A stretch of DNA of 64,000 nt, from the NCBI GenBank assembly GCA_949358305.1, contig OX442319.1, positions 2,294,001-2,358,000 on the forward strand, written 5' to 3'. This stretch comes from Strigamia acuminata (taxonomy: Eukaryota > Arthropoda > Chilopoda > Geophilomorpha > Linotaeniidae). This document shows positions 54,594-64,000 of this stretch, piece after piece. The notes under the pieces are model-generated. The model did no database searches. It worked only from the letters and a program-made list of their open reading frames with translations, and was not told the DNA's origin. The translations under genes were made by a program, and so were the position numbers. Position 1 is the first letter of the stretch, and each line of letters opens with the position of its first letter.

Positions 54594-57500
54594 ATGGATA
54601 TAAAAATTTCGGAATCATTGTTGGAAATCCCGGTAATTGTAAAGAATTTGGAAATAAAGGCAGTCATGGACACTGGAGCTAAGAAGAACATTTTGAGTGA
54701 AGAGTTAGCAGAAATATTACAGTTGGATTATCAACCTACACCTAACGTTAGATTACGAGGAATAGGAACTGATTTAATAACTCCAGTGGGTAAAACAAAT
54801 TTGAACATTCAAATAGGACAATTGCAGTATTCAGTAGAAGTATTGATAGTTAGAAGTTTCAATTACCAACTGTTATTGGGGGATCCATTTATGACTTTTG
54901 CGAGGTGTGTTGTTGATTACGATTTACAAAAAATCTTTGTGGGCCGAAAAAGTGGATTAGAAGCAGTTTTCCCGATGAATAAGACGTATGTGGACCAGAA
55001 TTACGTAGCAAGAGTGATAAAAGGCATAGCAATTCCACCAATGCATGAATGTGCAGTTCCAGTTAACCTAAGCACAGCTTTAACGAAAGAAATGTTTTTG
55101 GAACCTTTAGGAAATGTAATTGATAGGTTTGGTATTATGTGTTGTAAGACGTTAACAAAGTTTGAGAACGGCAAAGGCGTAATACGAGTGGCGAATCCAA
55201 CATCTAAGTCCATTTTTCTGCAAGAGAAGTCTGCGATTGGTAAGGCACATTATATTATTGATATTGGGTTGATGGATGAAAAACAAGCAAATTGTTTTGA
55301 CTCTAACTCCCCGAGTTCTAAGGTTGTTGAGTTGTCGAATGAAAAACAAGCAAATTGCTTTGATTTTGACTCCGCAATAGCCGAAGGTAAGATGACCAAG
55401 AACCAACAGCAACAAATGAAGCAGTTACTTCAGAAAAATCAGGACAGATTTGCCATGACAGATAAAGATTTAGGAAGAGTAACCAACTTTAGTCATAAAA
55501 TTGATACAGGTGATCATGAACCTATTCACTTGCAGCCGTACAGACGTTCAATTGCAGAAAAAGAAGTAGAAGCTGAGGAAACCAGAAAATTGTTAGAACA
55601 AGGAGTCATAAGGGAATCAGAAAGTCCCTGGAGCGCGCCAGTTTTACTCATCAAGAAAAGAGACGGTAAATGGAGGTTTTGTGTTGATTGGAGAAGGTTG
55701 AACGCAATTACAAAGAAAATGGTGTACCCACTGCCAAGAATAGATGACACGTTAGATCAACTAGCAGGGGCCCAGTTTTTCTCGATGATGGATTTAATCC
55801 AAGGATACCATCAAGTTGAAATAAATGAACAAGACCGAGAGAAGACAGCGTTCACCACTTCAACCGGACACTATGAATTTAATGTCCTTGGAATGGGGTT
55901 ATGTAACAGCCCAGCAGCGTTTCAAAAATTGATGAATAAAGTATTGGGCAACCTCCTTGGAAAAGTCTGTATAGCCTATCTTGACGACCTTATAATTTTT
56001 TCTAAAACATTTGAACAACATTTACAAGATCTGGACTCAGTCTTTGAAAAACTGCGAATTGCGAATTTAAAGGTAAAGCTAAGTAAATGCACGTTCGGGA
56101 CGGATACCATCCGGTATCTCGGACATGTGATTGATTCAGAAGGCATTTCACCAGATCCACGAAATCTCGAGTCTGTAGCAAAGTTTCCAATTCCATTAAA
56201 TGTGAAGCAGTTAAGGGGATTTTTGGGTTTGTGCTCATATTATAGAAAATTCATTTTAGGATTTGCTGATATTTCCAAACCCTTGGTCAACCTTACGAAG
56301 AAAGACGAGAAATTCGACTGGGGACCGCCTCATGAAGAAGCATTTAAACAACTAAGAACAGCTTTGGTAACAGTGCCAGTTTTGGCTCATCCTAATTTCG
56401 CACAGCCTTTCATCATATCGACGGATGCAAGCGCTTACGGTTTGGGAGCCATTTTGAAGCAAAAGCTTAACAACCAAGAGCATGTGATTTGTTATGCTAG
56501 TAGGTTATTGAGCAATGCCGAACAGAACTATAACGCGACAGAAAGAGAATGTCTGGCCATATTGTTTGGCATACAGAAATTTCGCCCTTATTTGTATGGA
56601 AAGAAGTTTACCATCATCACGGACCATTCAGCACTTCAATGGCTGAAAAGCGTCAAAAATCCAAATGGTAGGTTAGCACGATGGAGTCTGCAGTTGGTTG
56701 ACTATGATTATGAAGTACAGCATAAGTCAGGCAAGAAACATACAGATGCCGATGCGTTAAGTAGGATTCCTGAGGACATTAGTGAAGAAGTAATTATTCC
56801 TTCATTATTGCTCGAAAATCTCGATTTACCTGCAGAGCAGCGTAAAGATCAGAAGATTATGGAACTCATCACATCACTGCAGACAATAGAGCAACTTCCG
56901 CGCAAAAGAAGACGTCCGCTACAGCAGTACGTACTTCAAGGCGATATTTTGTTTAAGAAGAAATTTAATTCCTTGAACACGGAAGAATTACTGTATATTC
57001 CACAGCATTTGAGAAAAGATGTTTTAGTAGAAATGCATGATGGTCTTACAGGCGCTCATCTAGGCCTGAGTAGAACTTGGAAGAAAATTAGAACACGTTT
57101 CTTCTGGCCAAGGATTTATAGGGACGTAAGGAATTACGTACTCTCATGTCCGAAGTGTGCAAGTGCAAAAACCATGACAACACCGCCAAAAGGATTGATG
57201 CAGCCGTGGTCGACAGTGTCTCGACCATTCGAACGAGTAGCCATAGACACGTTAGGCAGTTTTCCAATATCTGACACAGGAAACAAGTACGTTTTCATTA
57301 TTACGGATTATTTATCACGCACTGCAATAGCTAGAGCAGCACCAGCGTGCACAGCTATTGAAGCAGCGAATGCCCTTGTTTATGAAGTCATGCTGAAAGA
57401 AGGAAGCCCACGAGAGATTCTGAGTGATAAGGGAACAGAATATAGAAATGAAATGATTAAGGAAATATCTGCATTGTTTAAGTCCCTTCACAAATCCACT

Positions 57501-58409
57501 TCCGGATACCATCCAAGAACAAACGGTCTTACGGAAAGATTTAATGCGACAATAGCTAAAATGTTGCAGAGTTATGTAAATAAAGATCATACTGATTGGG
57601 ACGCATTTTTACCATTTCTTCTATTCTCTTACAACACTGGAGTCCATGAAACAACAGGTTACACTCCGTATTATTTATTACGAGGTTATGAAGCAGATCT
57701 CAACGTGGATGTCAACTTAAATCTTCCTCGTAAGGAATTCACTTTGCGTACTTCCAGATTTATCAGGGAGGCAAGGAGAATTGCCAATGAAAGAATACAA
57801 GAACAAGGTTTGAAAAGCAAGAAAAGGTTTGATTTGGACAGAGTACATGTGGAATTCGATCCAGGAGAGCTAGTTTATTTGAAAACACCAAATAGAAAGG
57901 TTGGTTTGAGTGAAAAGCTCTTGCCACAATTCTCTGGGCCATATGAGATCGTACGACGAACAGCGCCGAATGACTACGAAATTCGAAGTTCATCAGGCAA
58001 AAAGATGGACATTGTGAACATAGAGCGACTGAAACCGTACAAAATGAGAGAAGAACTTTCAGAAGATATTATGAGGCCTTTAACAGCTAAAAAGGTTACA
58101 TTTGCTGAGGATTTGAAGGAAATAGACAGCGGAAAGGAAATTATCGCGAAAAACAACGTAAATTCGTCAAACAAACCTATTTCTGCAGCTACGGAACGTT
58201 TCATTGACGATGACGATCAAATATCGTTGCGAGGCTTATTCGAGGATGAACTTCCGGCAAAAAATGAGGAAAATCAACTTCCGAAACCGTCACCAGGCGT
58301 CGCAAGTGCGGTCGACAACGACGCGCATGCGCGACCACCTGAAGTTGGCAGTTTCCGGTCACGCCGCCTACGTAAACAGGCACGGCGCGATTACACTGCA
58401 TTCTACTGA
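54594..58409 (+). CDS. Pol polyprotein (protease, RT, RNase H, integrase)
   Basis: 1271 residues from the first ATG; the frame is open upstream to the frameshift site, so it is probably made as Gag-Pol. The aspartic protease motif is DTGA (Asp26). Reverse transcriptase has FCVDWRRLN, MDLIQGYHQ and the catalytic YLDD (residues 462-465). RNase H has STDASAYGLGA and TERECLA. Integrase has the HHCC zinc region (HDGLTGAHLG, CPKCAS), the DDE residues in AIDTLGSF, LSDKGTEY and LTERFN, and a GPY/F-type end (FSGPYEIV). All catalytic motifs look intact. Confidence 0.95.
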   Translation: MDIKISESLLEIPVIVKNLEIKAVMDTGAKKNILSEELAEILQLDYQPTPNVRLRGIGTDLITPVGKTNLNIQIGQLQYSVEVLIVRSFNYQLLLGDPFMTFARCVVDYDLQKIFVGRKSGLEAVFPMNKTYVDQNYVARVIKGIAIPPMHECAVPVNLSTALTKEMFLEPLGNVIDRFGIMCCKTLTKFENGKGVIRVANPTSKSIFLQEKSAIGKAHYIIDIGLMDEKQANCFDSNSPSSKVVELSNEKQANCFDFDSAIAEGKMTKNQQQQMKQLLQKNQDRFAMTDKDLGRVTNFSHKIDTGDHEPIHLQPYRRSIAEKEVEAEETRKLLEQGVIRESESPWSAPVLLIKKRDGKWRFCVDWRRLNAITKKMVYPLPRIDDTLDQLAGAQFFSMMDLIQGYHQVEINEQDREKTAFTTSTGHYEFNVLGMGLCNSPAAFQKLMNKVLGNLLGKVCIAYLDDLIIFSKTFEQHLQDLDSVFEKLRIANLKVKLSKCTFGTDTIRYLGHVIDSEGISPDPRNLESVAKFPIPLNVKQLRGFLGLCSYYRKFILGFADISKPLVNLTKKDEKFDWGPPHEEAFKQLRTALVTVPVLAHPNFAQPFIISTDASAYGLGAILKQKLNNQEHVICYASRLLSNAEQNYNATERECLAILFGIQKFRPYLYGKKFTIITDHSALQWLKSVKNPNGRLARWSLQLVDYDYEVQHKSGKKHTDADALSRIPEDISEEVIIPSLLLENLDLPAEQRKDQKIMELITSLQTIEQLPRKRRRPLQQYVLQGDILFKKKFNSLNTEELLYIPQHLRKDVLVEMHDGLTGAHLGLSRTWKKIRTRFFWPRIYRDVRNYVLSCPKCASAKTMTTPPKGLMQPWSTVSRPFERVAIDTLGSFPISDTGNKYVFIITDYLSRTAIARAAPACTAIEAANALVYEVMLKEGSPREILSDKGTEYRNEMIKEISALFKSLHKSTSGYHPRTNGLTERFNATIAKMLQSYVNKDHTDWDAFLPFLLFSYNTGVHETTGYTPYYLLRGYEADLNVDVNLNLPRKEFTLRTSRFIREARRIANERIQEQGLKSKKRFDLDRVHVEFDPGELVYLKTPNRKVGLSEKLLPQFSGPYEIVRRTAPNDYEIRSSSGKKMDIVNIERLKPYKMREELSEDIMRPLTAKKVTFAEDLKEIDSGKEIIAKNNVNSSNKPISAATERFIDDDDQISLRGLFEDELPAKNEENQLPKPSPGVASAVDNDAHARPPEVGSFRSRRLRKQARRDYTAFY

Positions 58410-58788
58410 ACTTCTTCAAAGGGAACACAAGCATATTGTTGTGACCGGAGAAAATTTTCAATTGAACTTAACAACGTGATATTTAGAAAGCTCGTGTGTG
58501 ACAGTACGTATTATTAAACAATTGAAATTGAAGATTAAATAGAGCGGAAATTTGGAGAGTTTGAAAACGAAATTAATGCGAATGATTTTCAAGAAGCTGC
58601 ATTGAAATTATTAACTTGGACATTTTTCACATTGAATAATTAATTAGTTCATAGAGAATAATTTGAATTTTACATAGTAAATTGGAAGGATAGTTGCAAT
58701 AGACGAATTTGATAGGAATTAAATTGGATTATGTTTGATTTTGGTCAACCGTATATTAATTTATTTTGTTTTTTTTTATGAAGCACGA
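58410..58788 (+). other. Gap between pol and ORF3
   Basis: AT-rich, non-coding. It ends in a poly-T tract and atgaag just before the ORF3 start, a plausible splice acceptor for a subgenomic mRNA. Confidence 0.4.
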
Positions 58789-60159
58789 ATGGAGGAGATG
58801 ACTAACAAATTTAAGCACGTGAGGATCCACGAGTCGGAGGACGAGGATGAAGTAATGTCGACATGTTCGGGAGCGTCAACTCGACTCGCTGATTTATTCA
58901 CCTGTACGTCTCGCCTGGAGCAGATTGAAGAGGGAGCGACGGCGTCATGCTCAAAGGAAACTCCTAAACTGACGGACTTTGTCAAGTTTGAACGACCATT
59001 TTCGGATGGTAAGGAACAAAGACAGGCACCGAAGGTTCACGAGCGCCCTTTGACGCCAGCGGAAAAGCATAAGATTGAGAAGCGAAAGGCGAGTGAGAAG
59101 GTGAAGAGACAGAAGATGAAGGAGGAGAAACAGGAATTTTCGGAACAGGGAATTAAGGAAATGAAGAAGCAGAACGCCAAAACCATCAAGCGAAATGAAA
59201 AGCGTCTACGCGAACTTAGGCTAGAGCAAAGGAACATGGCGATTGCAGTGGACAAGCTGAACTTGAAAGGGACAGATGGCAAGGTGATATATGAAGCTTG
59301 GTTTCAAGCGGCAGACAGGCTGCTGTTACACGAAGCTGTCATCCGTAAGAACATACAAAAGGCGAAAGCCTTAGCCAACAGGACATCATATGGAGATCCT
59401 TATTTTGACTTGCCGCCTGTTTTGTACTCATATAAAGTTCAGTTGGATGCCGACAAACAACTAGTGGCATTGCAACTCGCGCGTGACTACGCTTGGAAAC
59501 CGATCAATGACGCAGCGGTCACTATGGACGGGACACCACCGATGATTATTAAAAATCATGAGATGGCAGCTCTCGGTAGCTTAGAGCCGGGGAAAGGCTC
59601 TTGGGTTCATGCGAGTGTTATTAACTCGTATTTGGAATTACTTGCAGGATATTATAAACACGTGTGTTATTTTACTGTAGAGCTTGTTGCCTTGATGTTG
59701 GCCCGCGAGTCATTTCTTGAGGCCATAAATTTGATTAAACAGGATCGGCCGGGTAATGCGAGGCCTATTTGGCTGCTTCCAATTCCGATTGAGGAGCACT
59801 GGCAGTTTCTGATAGTTGACTGGACCAAATTCCCAACGGACATTGTTTTGTACGACCCATCGGGTCCATTGGACACTAAAAGCATTCAATGGCAGACCAT
59901 CCACAACTGCTTTACAGGTGCGGGGATTTATTTCCCGCACAGACTGAGGCAGTGGGACCCGCCGCGAGTTCAGCAGCTTGACCCAGATTCGTGTGGGCCA
60001 GCGGTGCTGTACTTTGCACGGCGCTATCTGGTGGACCGGGACTACATGCGCCATGCGCATCCGATTCATCTACGTCACCGGATTCTTTACGAATTACACC
60101 AGAAGACTTTGGAGCCATTCGAAGAAGAAAAAGAGAAGCTAAAAGCTCCTCTTCTATGA
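58789..60159 (+). CDS. ORF3: Ulp1/SENP-like (C48) cysteine peptidase carried by an LTR element
   Basis: 456 residues from the first ATG. Residues 1-90 are acidic and Ser-rich. Residues 90-165 are a Lys/Glu-rich coiled-coil. The C-terminal part fits Ulp1/SENP peptidases: SWVHASVINSYLELL resembles the conserved WLND..IN.Y.. helix; His337 lies in EEHWQFLIVDW; Asp356 in LYDPSG; Gln396 and Cys402 in QQLDPDSCG. The Gln-to-Cys spacing of 6 equals that of yeast Ulp1 (Gln574/Cys580), and His-to-Asp is 19 against 17. Known relatives cut SUMO, NEDD8 or ubiquitin-like proteins; the target here is unknown. It sits where env lies in retrovirus-like Gypsy elements, yet has no signal peptide or envelope features. 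Codons look GC-richer than those of gag and pol. Confidence 0.85.
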   Translation: MEEMTNKFKHVRIHESEDEDEVMSTCSGASTRLADLFTCTSRLEQIEEGATASCSKETPKLTDFVKFERPFSDGKEQRQAPKVHERPLTPAEKHKIEKRKASEKVKRQKMKEEKQEFSEQGIKEMKKQNAKTIKRNEKRLRELRLEQRNMAIAVDKLNLKGTDGKVIYEAWFQAADRLLLHEAVIRKNIQKAKALANRTSYGDPYFDLPPVLYSYKVQLDADKQLVALQLARDYAWKPINDAAVTMDGTPPMIIKNHEMAALGSLEPGKGSWVHASVINSYLELLAGYYKHVCYFTVELVALMLARESFLEAINLIKQDRPGNARPIWLLPIPIEEHWQFLIVDWTKFPTDIVLYDPSGPLDTKSIQWQTIHNCFTGAGIYFPHRLRQWDPPRVQQLDPDSCGPAVLYFARRYLVDRDYMRHAHPIHLRHRILYELHQKTLEPFEEEKEKLKAPLL

Positions 60160-60490
60160 ACTTTTGATTTTAAATACTTTGTTTTTTTGTGTATTTTAAT
60201 TGAGATATAAATCTCACAATTTTTTTATATATAGAAAATGTTAGAAAACCCGAAGAAAAAAAGTAATATAAAAATGTAGAAAAATCCAAAAAGTGTTATT
60301 TTGAATAGTAAAGTGTTGAATTTCATTGTAATTTCTTTTAGTGAACTTTGGAATTTTGTTTTACTTTGTAAAAGATATGATTAACACTGGGGTGGGACTC
60401 ATATATTTGATTATTTTTAAGGTATGATTAGCATATAAAATAATTGGCTTAAATTCTAAAGTACTGTGGTTTTTGGAGACCAAAAAATTT

Positions 60491-60501
60491 AAAGAGGGGG
60501 C
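60491..60501 (+). other. Polypurine tract
   Basis: aaagaggggg directly before the 3' LTR; primes plus-strand synthesis in LTR elements. Confidence 0.8.
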
Positions 60502-61013
60502 TGTCACGCGGTTGAGTTGCGTCGTCTGCCGACCAGCTCAAACCAGCGATAGAATTAAAGAAGTTGTCAAAATCTATCACTAGCCAGCGTACGTGATGGT
60601 GACATCACGGGCTGGTCAATCTGGATTAACTCAGGGGGTGACTCTAGTATAAAAGAGCCACTTTGGCTCTTAGAACTCAGTCCATCCCGGGCTTCTAAAC
60701 AGTTAGCACCAGCCAGCAAATGGCGTGGTGTGATTGTTTCCCTCCAAACTGAATCAAAGTGTTAATCATATCTTAGAGTATTTATTAGGTTTAGTTTAGA
60801 TTTAGTTTTACATTTTGTATTTATGATTTAAGTGTTTTGATTTAAAGAATAAAGACACGGTATTGTTTTCAATCTTAAACTCTGGCTTTGTTTCATTTCA
60901 CTCTTAGCTAATTAAGTCACTCTTTAGCTCAGCTAGTATTAGTGAAGCTAAAGGATTCTTAGTAAATAAGCAATAAGTTACGTGGTCACTATTGGCCATT
61001 TGGCCACGTAACA
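60502..61013 (+). repeat. 3' LTR of the complete element
   Basis: 512 bp; I see no difference from the 5' LTR, indicating a recent insertion or gene conversion. Confidence 0.95.
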
Positions 61014-61234
61014 CTATATACCGTATATCTTCTATTGGTCCGCGGGTCTCTGATTGCTGCGGATCTCTAGTAATACGCAGGGAATAATTTTTTTGTAAAT
61101 AACGCGCGGACCTCGAATAGCACGTGGGTGCACAATTGGAGCCCCAAAATTTTCGAAATGTGCCAAAAAAGGATGACAAATGATAAGTTTTGCATACGTT
61201 TTGGCAGTAATGAAACGTAATTACGGAAACATAT
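61014..61234. other. Spacer between the two LTR elements
   Basis: 221 bp starting with the target duplication ctat. Contains ccgcgggtctctgattgctgcgg and similar phrases but nothing assignable. Confidence 0.4.
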
Positions 61235-61788
61235 TGTTACGAGCGCAGACCTCGCTGTACGACAGCGGGCCTAAACGCTCTGTTTAGAGAATTAATTCTG
61301 AAAGCTCTCACTAGGCACACTGGAGTTTCCAAATCCGCTCACCAGTTGTCACTGTGTTAATTATGCACAGGGCAACTGGACTAATCAATCAAGTAGAGCG
61401 GGGGTGGACCCAGAGTTTACCTGGTGAGCTAAGTGGGTTTGAGAGAGCAGAAATGTTCTGAGCCTCAAACAGTTAACATGGTAAGTAAAGGCTTCTGTGG
61501 ACCAGCGCACACAGCGCTTGGTCCCACCCCGCCTTTCCAAATTCATAGAGATATAATTTGATTATCATTCTTGCTTTCTTGCTTTATGTTTATGTAAAAT
61601 AAAGGATTATGTTTATCATTTGATTTTGTTAAGTTTGTAATAAGTCCCATAGAATAAAAGAGATTTATTTAAATGATAAATCAGTTCTCTCAATCATTTC
61701 ACCTAAAGGATTTCAAGGTCTTTGCTAAATTAATTAGCATTTGTTATGTGTGTGGATCACCCCAACCCACACGTAACAAAGTGGTGGA
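61235..61788 (+). repeat. 5' LTR of the second element
   Basis: 554 bp, tgttacgagc to acgtaaca. The boundary is set by TG...CA and by alignment of the LTR/primer-site junction with the complete element; the 3' LTR is outside the window. Confidence 0.8.
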
Positions 61789-62557
61789 GATGCGGAATTA
61801 AAAGACCCTGTATAATTGCTTTATTTAAGAGCTAAAATGTTAGTAAAAATCTGGAATTTTGAGTAAAATAGTTGAAAATTTGTCCCTGAAAATGAGTAAG
61901 GTTGAGAAAGCAAATTGCCTATAATATTATCAGATTTGAAAGCAAATAAAGAGACTTGTGAAAATCAATTTTAGTGTGAAAATTGAGAATTGGGAATGAA
62001 TATTTAATTGTTTTGTGTGAAAATGTTGAATATTTAATTATCTTGTGTAAAAGTGTTGAATATTTAAGTGTTTGAGTTGAAACTGAGCATGAATGTTAAA
62101 TGAGTTTGCATGTTACTGAATATTTAATTAGTTGAAAACAATTAAACAGTATTTTAGAATTAAAGCCTAGTTTTAATGATAAATCATTTTAAGGTTATAC
62201 ATATTTTGAATAATTTTAAGAATTGTAAATAGTTTTAAAACAATTTTAACTCATGCACAGTTATAAGTAATAATATTATGAATTATTTTCTTTTCTCCTT
62301 AGCATGGTGAAAGTGTTTTAGTGATTAGTGTTTCACAGGTGAGGTGAATTTGTGTTTTGTGAGTGTGTGCCTTCTATGGTTGGAGTGGATCCATATTGAA
62401 GCTGGATCCTTCAAATATAACATTTCGCAAGAAATCATCAAGTATAATTGCGGAAGACAGAGAGCGACACTACACATTAACAACAGAATTCAAGTCTGAT
62501 GAACATTTGGATAGTGAGATAGAACCAGAGGATAGTGAACCTCTAGAAGAAGTCAAG

Positions 62558-63625
62558 ATGGCGACTAGCTCAACTGCAACGTTGGAAACCCTATTAAAAG
62601 GACTAGTAGTGCAAAAGCGCAATCCAGTCAATTATGATACCAGAACGGGGAACATTGACGAATGGATTGTTGGTTATGAAGCGATTGTTGCTACGGATAC
62701 GGAACGTGCCAAGCATCTGCCGATTGTAATGAAGGAAGATGCGCTCTCCTGGTACGTCGAGCAGCTACAAGCTAACCCTAGCTGGGCTTGGGACGAATGG
62801 AAAGCAGCATTGCAGAAAAAATTCCGCCGTAGGCCCGAGCACGTCCTCAATACCCTACACGCTCTTAAGCATGAAGAAGGGACAGCCATTGACTTTATTA
62901 AGAAAGTTCTCCACTTGTGTTCATTTGCCAGACCAGCCCTCAGTGAAACCCAGAAAATCAACTATGTCTATCAGGCTATGAAACAGCCGATAAAAGACAG
63001 GTTGATGACAGTTTTTCCTACAGCTATGGATGATTTGATGGAAAGAGTTCAGCTTTATGAAGCCCATGGAGTGAAGGAAGATCCGTCGACAGCTTTACTG
63101 ACCCTTGTACAGAAACTTGTGGCTGACAAGGCGACCGTCGCACCGTCAACTTATTTGACTGGAGTGGCAGAAGCCCCAAAGTCGCTCGCAGAACTTGTAG
63201 CAGAAAACAACTTTCTAAAAGAACAGAATATGTTTTTGCAGAATGGCGTATTGCAAGAGACGATCTCTCCAATTTTCCATCAAGGGACTTGGTTTACCCC
63301 AGTCAACAATCAGCGTCAAGGAGGAAAATTTTTCCAAGGAACCCAGCAGAAGCAGCAGCAATTCCAGCAAAGTTCTCCGCAGAACTGGCAGAATTTTCAG
63401 CAGCAGCAAACTGGACCCGGATGTTTCCATCAGCCCAACTGCACCTGCTGTGCGTCACAAAACAGAGGTGGCGGTGGGAAGAGGCGTGATACTTGGCGTT
63501 ATAATAATAAGAATAATGAAGAAAATAACAGTAACCAAGGAAATGGTCCTGCTAACAATAACAGCGGTAATAACCAAGCAAGAAATCCACCTGGGAATCA
63601 AAAACAACAGAACCGGGGAAACTAG
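62558..63625 (+). CDS. Gag of the second LTR element
   Basis: 355 residues from the first ATG (same aagATGgc context as in the first element). The frame is open for 65 codons upstream without an ATG. The core parallels the first Gag: GNIDEWIVGYEA, WYVEQLQANP, KFRRRPEHVLNTL, KINYVYQAM. The C-terminus is Gln- and Asn-rich with CFHQPNCTCC instead of a CCHC knuckle. Ends at TAG right after gggaaac. Confidence 0.85.
   Translation: MATSSTATLETLLKGLVVQKRNPVNYDTRTGNIDEWIVGYEAIVATDTERAKHLPIVMKEDALSWYVEQLQANPSWAWDEWKAALQKKFRRRPEHVLNTLHALKHEEGTAIDFIKKVLHLCSFARPALSETQKINYVYQAMKQPIKDRLMTVFPTAMDDLMERVQLYEAHGVKEDPSTALLTLVQKLVADKATVAPSTYLTGVAEAPKSLAELVAENNFLKEQNMFLQNGVLQETISPIFHQGTWFTPVNNQRQGGKFFQGTQQKQQQFQQSSPQNWQNFQQQQTGPGCFHQPNCTCCASQNRGGGGKRRDTWRYNNKNNEENNSNQGNGPANNNSGNNQARNPPGNQKQQNRGN
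63616..63622 (+). promoter_or_regulatory. -1 ribosomal frameshift heptamer (gggaaac)
   Basis: Zero frame: cgg gga aac tag, a canonical X XXY YYZ slippery site (G GGA AAC) with the stop codon next. The -1 frame continues open into the protease region. Confidence 0.75.
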
Positions 63626-63669
63626 TAGTGCCACAAAGACAGTTAAAAAGTAGGCGTAGGAGAAGAAGA

Positions 63670-64000
63670 ATGAGAAGGAAGTTGGAAATAGTTGACATTA
63701 ACACCACTGAAGAAATGCTGACAATACCTGTCGTAGTGAACAATTTAGAAGTCAAAGGTGTATTGGATTCAGGTGGATATAGAAATATTATAAGTGAGGA
63801 ACTGGCTGATAGATTGCAACTGTCACGTCGGCTTTGCCCTTATATCAAATTGAGGGTAATTGATAACTCCTTAATATCTCCTGAAGGAATTGGGAAAATT
63901 ACAGTCACTATTGGAAGATTGGACTACAGCATGGAGGTATTAGTAGTGCGGGGATTTGGTCATGAGCTCTTACTAGGTGATCCTTTCCTCAAACAAGCAG
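63670..64000 (+). CDS. Pol of the second element, N-terminal part (protease), cut by window end
   Basis: First ATG of the pol frame; the frame itself is open from the frameshift heptamer. Aspartic protease with the motif DSGG (VLDSGGYRNIISEELADRL) where the first element has DTGA, then ELLLGDPF. Continues beyond the window. Confidence 0.85.
   Translation, partial: MRRKLEIVDINTTEEMLTIPVVVNNLEVKGVLDSGGYRNIISEELADRLQLSRRLCPYIKLRVIDNSLISPEGIGKITVTIGRLDYSMEVLVVRGFGHELLLGDPFLKQA

Larger units (their letters stand above)
51880..61013 (+). mobile_element. Complete Ty3/Gypsy LTR retrotransposon with a Ulp1-like third ORF
   Basis: 9134 bp bounded by two 512-bp LTRs that read as identical, TG...CA ends, and a 4-bp target duplication ctat (51876-51879 and 61014-61017). 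Order: LTR, gag, pol (protease, reverse transcriptase, RNase H, integrase) in the -1 frame, ORF3, polypurine tract, LTR. Integrase after RT/RNase H defines Ty3/Gypsy. All ORFs are open, so the copy may still be active. Confidence 0.95.
61235..64000 (+). mobile_element. Second Ty3/Gypsy element, 5' part (runs off the window)
   Basis: LTR, leader, gag and the start of pol. Related to the complete element in gag, protease, LTR end (cacgtaaca) and primer-site region but clearly a different family. RT, integrase and any ORF3 lie beyond the window. Confidence 0.9.

Noticed and set aside
58735-58788. ORF3 extended upstream with a hydrophobic start resembling a signal peptide
   Set aside because: The extension begins at TTG, not ATG, and its hydrophobicity comes from a poly-T tract; ORF3 is better started at 58789.
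58789-60159. ORF3 as an envelope gene
   Set aside because: No signal peptide, furin site, fusion peptide or transmembrane anchor; the Ulp1 catalytic pattern fits instead.

Overview
The window is animal nuclear DNA, AT-rich, with spliced genes whose introns are mostly 50-65 nt. The best guess is an arthropod: the protein families are metazoan, and a short interstitial run of CCTAA/CCTGA pentamers (the complement of arthropod-type TTAGG/TCAGG telomere repeats) lies at 36913-36979. I cannot name the species.

Layout. 1-9462 is a tandem 5S rRNA array: 46 complete 118-nt genes at a 202/203-bp period, a 10-nt tail of another at the left edge, and a copy truncated at the right edge. 9532-13848 is an M13 (neprilysin-like) type II membrane protein that has lost its zinc-binding residues. 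14359-15224 (minus) is a type II membrane protein with two sushi domains, divergent from a Ly6/uPAR protein at 15395-16007. 17954-19481 is an 18-finger C2H2 gene broken by a 1-nt frameshift, followed by a zinc-finger relic and a second copy of the gene's upstream region. 21822-23727 is fructose-1,6-bisphosphatase with two alternative first coding exons. 26319-32025 (minus) is casein kinase 1 delta/epsilon with two interchangeable versions of one catalytic-domain exon. 32976-40234 is a BTB-BACK-Kelch protein, followed 168 bp later by an SLC38A10-like transporter (40403-43648), which converges on a peflin-like penta-EF-hand gene (44213-45732, minus). 49265-49549 is a small RRM protein. The rest, from 51880, is retrotransposon: a complete Ty3/Gypsy LTR element (51880-61013) and the 5' part of a related one (61235 to the window end).

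The most unusual item is the third ORF of the complete LTR element (58789-60159), in the position usually held by env. It encodes a Ulp1/SENP-like (C48) cysteine peptidase with an apparently intact His-Asp-Gln-Cys set. The element has matching 512-bp LTRs and a 4-bp target duplication, so it looks young. In both LTR elements pol follows gag in the -1 frame across a slippery-type heptamer placed directly before the gag stop.

Introns and intergenic DNA hold many small non-autonomous DNA transposons: a hAT-type element with a perfect 8-bp target duplication, a pogo-like element, a perfect 52-bp inverted repeat flanked by TA, a long palindrome built from a mariner transposase fragment, several other inverted-repeat elements, and a tRNA-derived SINE.

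Exon joins were deduced by eye from GT/AG sites, reading phase and family similarity. Where a join is given as phase-consistent, the exon lengths sum to a multiple of three with an open frame.
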